In this document: one piece after another, positions 47,011 through 58,587 of the stretch | How the letters are laid out: the number at the start of each line of letters is the position of its first letter | How positions within the stretch are numbered: position 1 is the first letter of the stretch | Origin: Arcuatula senhousia | Taxonomy: Eukaryota; Mollusca; Bivalvia; Mytilida; Mytilidae | Reading direction: 5' to 3' | Assembly: GCA_963971305.1 (NCBI GenBank) | Contig: OZ020306.1 | Span: forward strand, 53,418,686-53,482,685 | Length of the DNA stretch: 64,000 nucleotides | Notes under the pieces: model-generated | The model's input: the letters and a program-made list of their open reading frames with translations, nothing else | What the model was told of the DNA's origin: nothing | The model's database searches: none | Position numbers and translations under genes: made by a program

Positions 47011-47794
47011 TTTTATTCAACTATGGCCACATCTCTTTAAAGCATGTTTTTTTTGTTATCATTTTTTAATGATATTTATTTTTTTATCATATTTGTCTAA
47101 TATTGAGAATTACAATGTTGCTATTTAAAGTTAGTATTCAACATGCTGTATTTAGACATGCTAATTTTACATGTTTTAGGGTTGGAAATGGATTATTAAA
47201 TTTATGTAACATGCTTCACTTGCCATACTTGATTTTCTTCTTTGTTGTTGAAATATACAAATCTACAGCAAAGTCTTTTGACTCTTAGGTTTACTTAAAA
47301 TATTTGCAGTCACATTAACTTTGACATTACTGGAACTCTGTAGTTGACTAAGTTACTAAAAGAGGGTCCATTGAATTGGTGTCTGAAAAGATAAAAGAAA
47401 ACACCACAAAGAATCATTTCACTAAACAACACTATCAAAACTATAGTAAATTAAGGAAAGATTGTGTTAAGGAAAATACATAAACATTATGAAAATCTGA
47501 ATGATACTTGGAAAAAGATGGTAAAGATTCATGTGAATTTGTGTAGCTACACATTCTGTCCAATATATATTGAACACATGCATAGAAAATCATAACTCCT
47601 GCAATAGAATTTCATATTTTAACAATTGTTTCAAAGTGGCATCAACATTTTGATTAAAAAACATAATACATTGATATGATATCATTAAAAGTAATTAGAA
47701 GTACTTATCTGATTTCATAGTATGGTAACAGCAAAAAAAATTGGCTCTGTTGTTCATACTCCATTCCACAAAACATTTTCAAATTCTGTGTACA
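47011..47794. other. Low-copy AT-rich sequence (copy 2 of 6661-7420)
   Basis: Closely matches the first copy with small indels. No gene was recognised. Its right edge carries the insertion at 47798. Confidence 0.6.
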
Positions 47795-49185
47795 CATTAG
47801 TAGAGTAGACGGCACCTTGATTTGAAAAATTTAATGTCCCCACCGAACATACTCACATATTATATATCGTTGGAAAGAGCAGGACCTAAGCAATCGAAAT
47901 ATGCTTGTCGTAAGAATCAGAGTTGGTCGAGTTTTCAGAAATTCAAGGTCAAAGGTCAATGGACGAAAAAAACTAAAAAAACAACCGTAAAAGTGTTTTT
48001 CATTTCCGTATTTATTTGTAGTCAAAATTGAAACAACTGATCGGAAATATATGAAATAATGTCTAAACAAATATTTTAATTGAAAAAGTTTCGATAGTAC
48101 TACCGTTTATCATTAAAAATTCAATAAATTTACATGAAGGTCGAATTTCCCCCCTTTTTCTGGAGGAATTTTCTGCGCTATTATTTTTTAATTTAAATAT
48201 AATTGTCTGTTTTTGTTTCAAGTTTGTCTTACAGTAAACATACCAAATATGTTTTCTAAAATGTTATTTGGCCATATAATCATTAAAAACTGTGTTTAAG
48301 AGATCCTTAAAAAGGGGGGATATTAAGAACAATAGAGTAAAACAAACCTTCTAAACTAAGTTGACACATTGTTAAAGGTTCTAATGCTTTTTACCATTTA
48401 TATCAATACATTTAGGGCAAGTAAGGTTTATAGGCCTACTTTATTCGTTTTTTAGGACTTCAAGCCTTATATTGTAATCGTCCACACTCCTGCCCAAAAT
48501 ACCAGGGGTGCCAATATAGAATGACTGATTATACCTACAGAACTTTATAGAATTTGATTAAAGTTACACATAATATTTTGAATATCACACCATTGATTGT
48601 TGAATACGAAAAAATTTAATTCGAGTCTAATTAGGGGTTTACTCGTGTGAAAACAGGGACTTTGCATATTTGAACGAAGGTGTACCTTTCTAATAACCAC
48701 TATTGCTTCTACATTATTGCACGAATCTCTTTAAAAATTTCACACAAATGTGGTCGCATGTTGTTATTTTTGTTTTTACCTATAAGATTTTGATAAGAAT
48801 TATAAAAGGGGACGTTGATAAGTGAAACAAGTGTTTTGTCATCCGTACACAAAATGTGTTATTTTACTCTTATCGCCATTTTTTTCCTTTCAACCATCTT
48901 TGATTTTTTCGAAATTCAGGTATTTTCTTTTCCTTAATGTGTAATTGTAATATTTTTGTTTTAGATTGTATCCTAGAAAATCTTTGTGGTTTTATACTGA
49001 CTAAAACTTAACAAAGCCACCCAAGGACCGTACAGTTCTAATCCACCACAGATTCGCCATCTATGCTAAAAAATTCATAAAACTTAGTCAAAAGTATTGT
49101 TACATATTGTTGTTCAACATATCTATTTACCTTATTCATTGAATGAAAAATAAGGATTCGCCATAGTAAAGTAAGGAAATTTTTA

Positions 49186-49217
49186 GGCTAAGGTGAGGGG
49201 GTACCCCACTCTTAGCC
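49186..49217. repeat. 32-bp imperfect palindrome inside the 2.9-kb transposon
   Basis: Arms GGCTAAGGTGAGGGG and CCCCACTCTTAGCC meet at a GTAC centre, with a few mismatches. G+C-rich in an AT-rich setting. Confidence 0.6.
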
Positions 49218-49814
49218 TCAACAACTCCTTTATAACTGCTTCAAATTTCACAAAACTTTACAGAATCTTTCTCACATAATGATACTTTGATTTTAAAAAT
49301 TTATTTTGTATAAAACCTGCTTAAAAATGTTTGTAGTATGGTAATATATCATATTTTTGATTTCTGGCCATGAAAAAAACACAGAAAATTTTCGCTATAT
49401 CTCATTAACGACAATTACAAATTTGATAATTTTTTGACAAAATCTTGGTAACATTATTTTGATTCACAGATTATGATTATTTTTTTGTTCAATCTCGAAT
49501 TCAGCGATTCCTTCAACAAATCATTCAAGAATGGCTTTTGGACACAAGGGCACTAATTGTCTATAATTGTATATGTCCCGATAAACGTTAACTTATGCTT
49601 GAAAATTAACGAAATGTCTAATAATTTTTTTATTTCATATAGTGTCATAATTCCCTTTGTGATCGATGTTCAGTAAAACATGGAATAGCCATTTTTTAAC
49701 TAGAAGTACTAGTCTGTTATTCACAATAATTCCTTGATGAGTCGCATTCAAATACCAAAACCGAAATGTACACTTCAAAACCAATTAAAAATAGCATTAA
49801 GAAGGGTATTTTAC

Positions 49815-49947
49815 CAACAGTGCGCATAATGATTGTCGGCTCTTCTGATACAACTTGACAAATAATGCATTTGTCCCAATCGTGTGAATAACACCCCCCT
49901 TTTGGGCTTGATGGCCCAATTTTAACAGGACTACTAACTGAATCCAT
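49815..49947 (-). CDS. Possible first exon inside the 2.9-kb transposon
   Basis: Minus-strand frame from ATG at 49947, 44 residues plus one base, up to a GTAAAA donor-like site. Residues 25-31 read WDKCIIC, a CxxC that could be half of a zinc-binding knuckle. Pro/Ser/Gly-rich N-terminus (PVKIGPSSPKGG). I have an unverified memory of similar 'W.KC.ICQ' starts in marine invertebrate proteins of unknown function. No further exons were joined, and no catalytic domain is visible within the element. It may be the start of an element-borne multi-exon gene, a captured host exon, or chance. Confidence 0.25.
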
Positions 49948-50683
49948 CGATTACGGTGCTTTTGACCTTTGAAATATGAAGACACAAGAAAACGAAAATC
50001 AACACAATAACATATTAACAAATCAAAACCACACAAAAACACAAAAATATCGTAATTTGAAACAAGAACTAGCAAATTCATAATACACGATTTGCATTTA
50101 AACTACAGTGTAAAAGACGTAACAAGTACAGAATTCAGGTTTCCGGACCACAATTGACAAATTTAAAATAATAGTTTTTCTTCGTTAAAATCAAAACTGT
50201 TCGTCCTATCACTATAAAAATTGGGGAACAATTAATTTGTAGATGTGTCAATACGACATATTAATTTCAATAATGATGCTTAAAGAGTTTTAAAATGGTA
50301 AGTTAAAATCGCCTTGATTTTGCTAATATTTTAGACGCTTTTCAAATCGTAATTTGAATACAAAGATGCACCCTCTAAGTAAACCTACTGCATTGGTAGT
50401 CAAGATATATTTATTTTGTAGGTAATAAATGCAAAATCAACGTGAAAATCTTCTTATCTGCTTTGAATATGATGTTATATTGTCATACTATGAGACAGTT
50501 GATCGAGGGTACCCCTATTTAACGTAATATTTAGAAAAACTCGACCATACGAACTTCTTACGACAAGTAAAATATCAAACTAGAAGCGTGTACCTTTCGT
50601 TTAAGCCCAAAATCAGCAGTATGTTCTTTCGGGACATTAAACTTTTAAATAAAGCGTCTTTTTACATTCCGTCTACTCTACTA

Positions 50684-51512
50684 CATCTCTTTGACCTTTG
50701 AACTTAGGACACTGTTGGATATAGTTCCAGAACTATGTTAGCTTTTGCATTAGAAATAAGCAACTTTATGGTAAAAATAAAGATTTATCAATTGTTATCT
50801 ATATATTATGATAGTTAAATGAAAATAAAAATAAATTGGTAGACAAGATTGATATTTTCATACACGATTCCACACTAATTTTATTTGGGATGGAGGAAAT
50901 ATGATGGTGAAAACAGTGAAAAAATGTGATCGCACTTTCTCTATATTTACCTAAGAACATCTGGGTCATATCCAGAGGATTAATCATCAGCCATAAACTA
51001 TTAAACACACTATTTTCATGTACATGTATATATGTTTTCTAATTATTTAAAAAAAGTGTCTGTAGTGTCTGTAATTAAAATAGCTACATATCTTTTCCAT
51101 GGTGACTAAATACATGTATATGAATGCATTGGGGACTTTTTTCTTTATTAAATATTTTTTCAAATGTGCGTTTTTATTCAATCTGAATGATGCATTTTAA
51201 TAATACATACAAATGAAGTAAATTAAACTATAATTATTTATCTTTTATCTTTATCTTTAACAATAACTATAATAACAGTAACTATATTTTGTGGGTTTTT
51301 TAAATGATTGACAGTAGGTTTGGCTAGATTACACTGTATAGAGTGCACAGTTGGCGTGGCATTAGTTAAGATCTTATTGATGAATTCAGTATAATACTTG
51401 TCATTCGGGAAACAGTACATGTGTTTCCCTCTTGACCATTAAACCATGAACAATTGTATACTATGACATAATTGATATATATTTAAGAAACATTAATATT
51501 TGTTGATATATA
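50684..51512. other. Low-copy AT-rich sequence (copy 2)
   Basis: Counterpart of 7866-8742 with a few deletions, for example the shorter TACATG run near 51019. The right edge lacks the family I 5' word. No gene recognised. Confidence 0.55.
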
Positions 51513-52615
51513 CAGGAACATATTGTTTTCACTCGATCCGTTTCTAATTATTCCTTCTTCCGCACTCTAAAAAACGCTTGTCCAGGTATAGCCGAAGAGA
51601 TGTGAAGACTGAGCTTTATGAAACTTTCCACAGTGATAGGGCACATATCAGAGGTCTGCACAACGTTTTCGAAATCCGTTTCCGAGTAAACAGTGAAAGT
51701 TCATTATATAGGACATTGCTAAATCTCCGTAACCTAGGTGGTGAGGACCTTGAAACTTGGTAGGATTATAGAACTTGATGAGTACTACAAAAATATCAAA
51801 AAAAAATTTTAAGCGATAATTACGGTTTTTTCGCAAAATGCGAAAATGTGAAATTTCAAAATCCAACATGGCCGCCAAACTTTAAAAGTGCTTGGATTTT
51901 GATACAAATATGTATTCTGGTAGATTTTGATGTTGCGAGTAATACTTTACACCAGAGGTGTCCATAAGGACTTCGAAGCTTTTTTAAGTAAATAGCAAAA
52001 GTTCATTATATAGGATATTGTCATATCTCAGTAACCCTAGTGATGAGCACCTTGAAACTTTGTGGTAATATAGAACTGGTAAATACTACAAAAATATTAA
52101 AAAAGTTCTTAAGAGAGATTTACAGTTTTTCCGTAAAATGCAAAAACGTGAAATTTCTAAATCCAAGATGGCAGCCAAAATTTAAGAATCCTTTTATTTT
52201 GATAAAGCATGGTATTCTGGTAGATTTTGATGTTGCGAGTAATATTCCACATCAGAGGTGTGCACAACGTTTTTGGAATTTACAAAATGGCTGCCGTTTC
52301 TAAGTAAACACCGAAAGTTCATTATATAGGACATTGCTATATCTCGGTAAACTAGGTGGTGAGGACCTTGAAACTTGGTAGGATTTTAGAGCTTGATGAG
52401 TACTACATAAATATATATATCAAATTTAAGAGATATTTACGTTTTTTATGACAATGTGAAATGTCAAAATCAAAGATGGCTGCCAAAATAAAAAATCCTT
52501 GGATTTTGATATTAATTGGTATTAATTCTGATAGATTTTGAAAGGCAGTATTTTTGCTGCTTTCATGTACTTCTTGTTCGTTTAGGGAACATCTGTGACG
52601 GCTGCCGTCACAATC
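51513..52615 (+). mobile_element. Family I element lacking its 5' word (copy 2)
   Basis: Same three units of about 310 bp as 8743-9870. The 3' word at 52577-52592 has one change (TTAGGG for TTGGGG), and the 19-bp palindrome at 52594-52612 is intact. About 38 bp with the 5' word is missing near 51512. Confidence 0.5.
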
Positions 52616-52677
52616 AGTCCTCGTTTGCTTTAAGATAATCAGTTTAGATGAAACATTCAAACAAAAATAAAAGATCT

Positions 52678-53634
52678 GGCTATATCCTGATTCTCCCCCG
52701 TACGGGGAAGAACCTCAGGACACATTTTTTTACTCAATTTTTATGATATTTTTTCTAATTGAATAAAAGAAAGATTTCAAGATGCATTTTAGTACTAAAC
52801 AGTGCTTTTTTAAGAAACACGGGGTAGAATAAAGAACAGTATATAAGACAGTGTTTTAAAGAAACACTGGGCTAAGAATCAGGAACAGTATATATAAGAC
52901 AGTGTTTTAAAGAAACACAGGGTAGAATCAGGAACAGTATATAAGACAGTGTTTTAAAGCAACACGGGGTAGAATCAGGAACAGTATATAAGACAGTGTT
53001 TTAAGAAACACGGGGTAAAATCAGGAACAGTATATAAGACAGTGTTTTAAAGAAACACAGGGTAGAATCAGGAACAGTTTTAAAGAAACACAGGGTAGAA
53101 TCAGGAACAGTATATAAGACAGTGTTTTAAAGAAACACGGGGTAGAATCAGGAACAGTATTTAAGACAGTGTTTTAAAGAAACATGGGGTAGAATCAGGA
53201 ACAGTATATATAAGACAGTGTTTTAAGGAAACACGGGGTAGAATCAGGAACAGAATATAAGACAGTGTTTTAAAAAAACACGGGGTAGAATCAGGAACAG
53301 TATATAAGACAGTGTTTTAAAGAAACACGGGGTAGAATCAGGAACAGTATATAAGACACTGTTTTATATATATTCTCCTTTTTCCGTCGTATATTTATAT
53401 AAAATTTGAAACAGTAATACATTTGGTCATTCATTATTATCTCTATACGAATTATATACGACGGAAAAGGGGAATTTATGTTTCATCAAGCAAAGTAATA
53501 CACATTGTATTTTAATGGAAATATTGTTTTTTAAAATCTTTCTTTTATTCATTTTTCAAAAAACAAGTAATCTATGGGTTTGGTGACATTCTTCCCCTTT
53601 TATCTAGAATACGGGGAAAAATCAGGATATAGCC
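52678..53634. mobile_element. 957-bp hairpin-ended element with minisatellite (copy 2)
   Basis: Same ends (GGCTATATCC / GGATATAGCC), same 47-bp array and same inner inverted pair as 9931-10887. The left end hairpin is better here (CCCCCGTACGGGG). Confidence 0.55.
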
Positions 53635-53712
53635 ATTGATCTAATATCAAGCCATTTTAAAGGAAAGGTAATGGTGAAACTTAAATTATGGCTTAATTTT
53701 AGTTACATTTTT

Positions 53713-54648
53713 GTCTCGCCTGCGTTGAATGTCGCAAAAAGCGAGACTTAGGTATGGTGATTCCGGCGGCGACGGCGACGGCGGCGGCAGCGTCCACAAT
53801 TGGTTAAAGTTTTTGCTTAAGTCTGTTTTATGTGAACTAGTTATGTTACACCATTGATATTTGGTATGCAGTTGCATCAGCATCAGTACAGATCAGTTTT
53901 AAAAGGATTTTACCTGTATGCTCCTGCAGTCACGGTCTACTGACTTTGAAATTTTACACTGATTTGGCCGAGGTTAACCTTATTTCTTAAGTCTGTTTAA
54001 CATGAAGCAGTTATGTTACACCATTGATATTTGGTATGCAGTTGCATCAGCATCAGTACAGATCAGTTTTAAAAGGATTTCACCTGTATGCTCCAGCAGT
54101 CACGGTCTACTGACTTTGAAATTGTACACCGATTTGGCCGAGGTTAACCTTTTTTCTTAAGTCTGTTTAACATGAAGCAGTTATGTTACACCATTGATAT
54201 TTGGTATGCAGTTGCATCAGCATCAGTACAGATCAGTTTTCAAAGGATTTTACCTGTATGCTCCTGCAGTCACGGTCTACTGACTTTGAAATTTTACACT
54301 GATTTGGCCGAGGTTAACCTTTTTTCTTAAGTCTATTTAACATGAAGCAGTTATGGTACATCATTGATATTGGGTATGCAATTGCATTAGCATCAGTACA
54401 GATCAATTTCAAAAGTATTTTGTCTGTATGATCCTGCAGTCACAGTCTACTGACTTTGAGATTTTACACTTTTTAACTTTTTACTTATGTCACGAGTGTT
54501 TTTTATAAAGCAGTTATGGTTCACCATTTATATTTGGTATGCAGCTGCTTAAGCATTAGTTAAGATCAGTTTAAGGAGGATTATTACTTCATTTTATACT
54601 GTGTCCAGTTGCGACAGGCGAGACATGTCTCTGTGTTAACAGTTTATT
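53713..54648 (+). mobile_element. Complete family B element, copy 2 only
   Basis: 5' hairpin GTCTCGC/GCGAGAC with inner TGCG/CGCA, GGC-rich tract, then about four and a half units of 170 bp ('TTGATATTTGGTATGCAG', 'CAGTCACGGTCTACTGACTT'). The 3' part has CAGGCGAGAC, exact inverse complement of GTCTCGCCTG, followed by ATGTCTC and a CTGT/ACAG stem. The empty site in copy 1 reads 'TTACATTTTTAGTATTTG'. The same five T precede GTCTC here, and AGTATTTG follows, so no duplication is seen. Confidence 0.85.
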
Positions 54649-54845
54649 AGTATTTGAACAAAGTATTCAAATATAAAACAGAAATCCCTGAAGATATATT
54701 GCAATCTTACTATTTAGTATCTGTGTAACACAAATTTAGGTTAGTTTCACTTGCATAGGATCCTTTCATGTGGCATTCAATCTAGTTACTTCCAATTATT
54801 ATTTAACTACATCATCAATATGTCACTTGAGAGGTACAATAGAGA

Positions 54846-55292
54846 GTGAGTGAGTGAATTGGTGTTTTACGCCCTTGACAGGCTATAGGTGATGAACATT
54901 AAAAGGATGATAAAATGAGCATGAAATAATGATGATAAATGAAATATAGGAGTTGGGTGGGAAATTAAGGAACAGTAAATTTTGAAGAACCACAGGAAAA
55001 GGGGAGAAGTGGGTAGGGGTGAAAAATTTAGCCTATGTGGTGCACTACTTGGCAGTCCACAAAGGGGTCTTTTATGTGCACAAAGCGTGGCACTCAGAGT
55101 TGGCCCACTATGGACAGGGGTCAGGGTTTCCGTATTATAGACCTGACAACCCCCAGGGACTAGGGCCAAACTATTCAGCCACCTAGGGTACACACTTGGT
55201 TGCTCCGTCAGAATCCCTGGTTGAAGACCCTTTGTCACGACAAGCTAGGCTCTGCTGGGGACTTTTTCGCCACCTTGGCACCGCACGGGACC
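54846..55292 (-). mobile_element. SINE-like retroposon (copy 2)
   Basis: Same 447-bp insert and same GGTACAATAGAGA duplication (54833-54845, 55293-55305) as in copy 1. The insertion therefore predates the split of the copies. The A-box-like TGGCGAAAAAG is retained. Confidence 0.6.
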
Positions 55293-55589
55293 GGTACAAT
55301 AGAGATGTTTTGTTCATGTTCTGAATATAGTCTGAATGGAAAAACTGTGCTATCTGCAACTAAAATAAAAGAGTTGGTCAATATGAAAAGATTTGTCCAT
55401 ATTTTAAGTTCCTTTTCTAATTTATTTGTCCTCATAAAATGACATATTTGCTGCACATATATAACAGTTTGAATTATCCTGGTGACACAAGTAATATTAC
55501 ACAAATGTTATTTATGTTTGTTGATTTTTTTAGATTGAATTAATTTGACATACATAACTTGATGACTTAAAGAAAAGAAAAGGAAGTAA

Positions 55590-55764
55590 ATGACTATGAG
55601 TGGAAAAGAAATAACTATTATACATTTCAATGATGTGTACAACATTGAGCCCCAGAAAGATGAACCTAAAGGTGGAGCAGCTAGGATGGCAGCATACATC
55701 AATTCATGTAAAGATCAGCATCCCATTGTTCTGTTTAGTGGTGACATACTTAATCCATCTCTCA
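55590..55764 (+). CDS. N-terminal exon of a 5'-nucleotidase/UshA-family metallophosphatase (copy 2)
   Basis: Same 58 residues plus one base as 12723-12897, with donor GTAAGT at 55765 and acceptor-like T-run/AG at 55532-55533. The flanking intron differs by small indels (for example two bases lost near 55784), while the exon appears unchanged, as expected for a coding exon under constraint. HFNDVYNIE and SGD blocks are present. The rest of the gene would lie right of the window, since no later exon is seen in the remaining 8 kb of repeats. If the two copies are haplotypes, this and the first copy are two alleles of one gene. Confidence 0.8.
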
Positions 55765-56449
55765 GTAAGTGTATTAAAACATAGTGAAATGTTCTTATAC
55801 CCCTGCTTGAAAGTGTGGGGGTGTATATGATGATAGGGGTTTGTGGACGATATCAATGGGCAATCAGGATACAGACTCAAACCCAGTTAACCATTTTACA
55901 TTGTAATGTATTCTGAAAAAAAAAAACTACTTCAGCCACGGCGACGTCACCGACAATATCAACGTCGACAATGGACTTTATAAAAGAAAGAAACGTTATT
56001 TCCCGTTTATACAATCTTAACAAACTCTGCCTAAACATGAAATACAGCAAGTTCCTGCGAAAAATTGCCTAATGCTGATATTGATTTTTTTGTCTGGATA
56101 TGCTTCTGTAGAAAAAACTGGCCCGCCATGAATAGTAATAATACCGCTTCTAAAAATATATTTGTGTTTCAAAACAAGGAAGAAAGTTTGATAATTAAGT
56201 GGGGCAAATATTTACTAGCAATGTAATTCATTTACGCTTTTCATTAATTTTTGGACATTACATATCAATGAAGTAAATATTGCCAACGTCATTATTCAAA
56301 ATTTGGAGCGAAATGTCACAAGCTCATAGGCGCCTTTTCAGAATCAACCTAAAAATTCACAGCGTCGTTCGCTATTAGAAATTAAATTTGGGGTATTTGA
56401 AAGAAGTTTTTATGATTATCATGTTCAATAAACATTTTTTCCTCTTTTT

Positions 56450-57514
56450 AGCTCACCTGACCAAAGGCCATGTGAGCTTATGCCATCACTATGTGTCCGT
56501 CATCTGTCATCCGTCGTCGTCTATCGTCCGTTAACAATTTCAAAATCTTCTTTTCTGAAACCACAGAACCAATTTAACTGAAACTTTGCAGGAATGATAT
56601 ATGACATGTTGGCAACAAATGATCCTCATTTTTAAAAGATTTGATAAAAAACATGGCTGCTGTTACTAAAAATAGATCATAGGGTAAAATCACTTAAAAT
56701 GGCTTATAACTCAGCAACCATAACAGATAGGAAAAATCCGAAGGATCCAAGGCTCTTCAAAATCAAAAGCTCTACAATAGTCTCCATTGGGTCGAAGTTG
56801 TCAGATGACCCTTGATAGGTGTTATGGCCCTTTTAAGGTAAAAATAACATTTTTTCAAGTTTTTTGCCCTATAGAAAGAAAATTATTGCAGAAAGAGAAA
56901 AGCTGTTGCTGGCTTTAATGTTCAGCTCATTTAGCTCTACAAAAGTCTCCATAGGGTTGAAATTGTCAGATGACCCCTTATAGGGATTACAGCCCCTTAA
57001 AGGCGAAAAATAGTGTTTTTGGCCTATAGAATAACAACCATTGCAGATAGAGAAAAGCTGTTGCTTTGCTTGAATGTTCAGCTCATTAAGCTCCACAAAA
57101 GTCTCTTTTGGGTCAAAGTTGTCAGATGACCCCTTATAGGGGTTATGGCCCTTTACAGGTGAAAAATATTGTTTTTTTCCTATAGAATTAAAACTATTGC
57201 AGATAGAGAAAAGTTGTTGCTTGCTTAAATGTTCAGCTCATTTAGCTCTACAAAAGTCTCCATAGGTTCAAAGTTGTCAGATGACCCCTTGTAGGGGTAA
57301 TGGCCCTTTACAGGTGAAAAAAAAAGTGTTTTTTCCTTAAAGAATAAAAATTATTGCAGATAGAGAAAAGCTGTTGCTTGCTTAAACATGCAGCTCTTTA
57401 CAAAAGATTCACAGCAGTCTGCATTGGGTCTCATTTGTCAGATGACCCCTTTAAGAAAACACCCTTATGACTAAAAGACCAGGTGAGCGATTCAGGCTCC
57501 TTGGAGCCTCTTGT
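56450..57514 (+). mobile_element. Family A element in the first intron (copy 2)
   Basis: Counterpart of 13582-14644, same site, hairpins and number of units, with small changes. It is shared and therefore older than the copy-specific insertions. Confidence 0.8.
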
Positions 57515-57613
57515 TCTTTTCTTTCAAATGAAGAAAGTTGAATAATTTTGCTGTGCTCGCAGCTAGGCAGTGCCTAAATCATATTAAAAATAGTTCATGA
57601 TTTACTCTTTGTC

Positions 57614-57833
57614 TCATCTCTGGGATGCTGTACCTCCTTTGATCTTCAACCTTACTTCCTTGCTGGCTTTCCTCTTCGATTGTCTGATGGGTTGATCCTC
57701 ATCTTTTTTGTGGCAAATTTCGAAAGGGTAAAGCTTTGCAATCAGACACGTCATTTCTCCGGTTTTCGTCTTGACCTTTTACGGCATGGACGAGTCTGTC
57801 GTTTCCTCGGAATAACTCTTTTATGATTGCAAG
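57614..57833 (-). pseudogene. BEL/Pao-type pol C-terminus relic (copy 2)
   Basis: Same fragment and same one-base frameshift as 14743-14962. One base change makes the shifted frame read VKTKTGEM rather than VETKTGEM. Bounded by a family A 3' end on one side and family C sequence on the other. Confidence 0.55.
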
Positions 57834-57887
57834 TTTTTTCACCTGTTACGTAATAAGGGGCCAAAAGGGGCGGAAATCAAAACTTTT

Positions 57888-58587
57888 ATACGACTGCAAA
57901 ATTTTGTGATCGTATAATGTTATGGCAATGTCGTCGTCGTCGTCCTCGTCTGGGAACATTTTGTTTCCGTGCGATAACTTGAGTAAATGTTGACCATTTG
58001 CTATGAAATTTTGATATGATGTTTTTAACCACTAAAGGAAGGTTGGTATTGTATTTGGGGTTTGTGGCCCCTACCGTTTTAGAAAAAAGGGCCAAAAAGG
58101 GCTAAAACGGGTGTATTGACAAAACTGTTGTAGAATGTTTGTTATTCATTCGATTTTGAATTTTTTTTTTTATTGAATTCCTCATTAAATTCTGTCAACT
58201 AAATGTGGCAATGATTTTGATATTTATTGCACTGTTACATTGCTACAAGAGGTCAAAAAGGTGCCACACCCCAAAAATCGACTTTTTTATTTGTGGTTCG
58301 ATTTTCAAAATCTTTTTACCTCCGTCGCCGAAGGCGAAAGCAGGTCTAGTAGTCGGGTCACTCCATCCGTCTGTCCGCCCGTCCCGCTATGGGGTGTCTG
58401 TCTTGTGTAATCTGAATCTCAAAAACCAAATGCTGGATAATTCTGAAATTTAAGACAGTGATTACAGATATATTGAAGATGTGCACCTCCCCTTTTGCGG
58501 TCATTTGATAATTTCGTTTAGAAATTAGGGGCCCAAAATGGGCCAAAAAAGCGACTTTTTTATTTGTTTCCACAATAACTTTTTTTC
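57888..58587 (+). mobile_element. Family C 5' part with family H head (copy 2)
   Basis: 5' hairpin ATACGA/TCGTAT at 57888, GTC tract and C units. The uninterrupted site near 58286 is the empty site of the copy 1 family A insert at 15411. The family H head starts near 58320. The sequence breaks into reverse family A units at about 58588. Confidence 0.6.

Larger units (their letters stand above)
47798..50683. mobile_element. 2.9-kb TIR transposon present only in copy 2
   Basis: Perfect 15-bp terminal inverted repeats TAGTAGAGTAGACGG (47798-47812) and CCGTCTACTCTACTA (50669-50683), flanked by CAT on both sides (47795-47797, 50684-50686). Copy 1 has an uninterrupted TGTACACATCTC-type site (adjusting for its own MITE), so CAT is a likely 3-bp target duplication. 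The inverted similarity continues imperfectly for about 150 bp inwards, with TTTAATGTCCC, GAACATACT, CTTGTCGTAAGAA and TGGTCGAGTTTT in the same order from both ends. No full transposase is visible; one possible exon lies inside. The superfamily is not assigned. Confidence 0.75.

Noticed and set aside
47798..50683. Harbinger assignment based on the TTA at the left end of the 2.9-kb element
   Set aside because: TTA is not repeated at the right end. The flanks agree as CAT outside a 15-bp inverted end, so the superfamily was left open.
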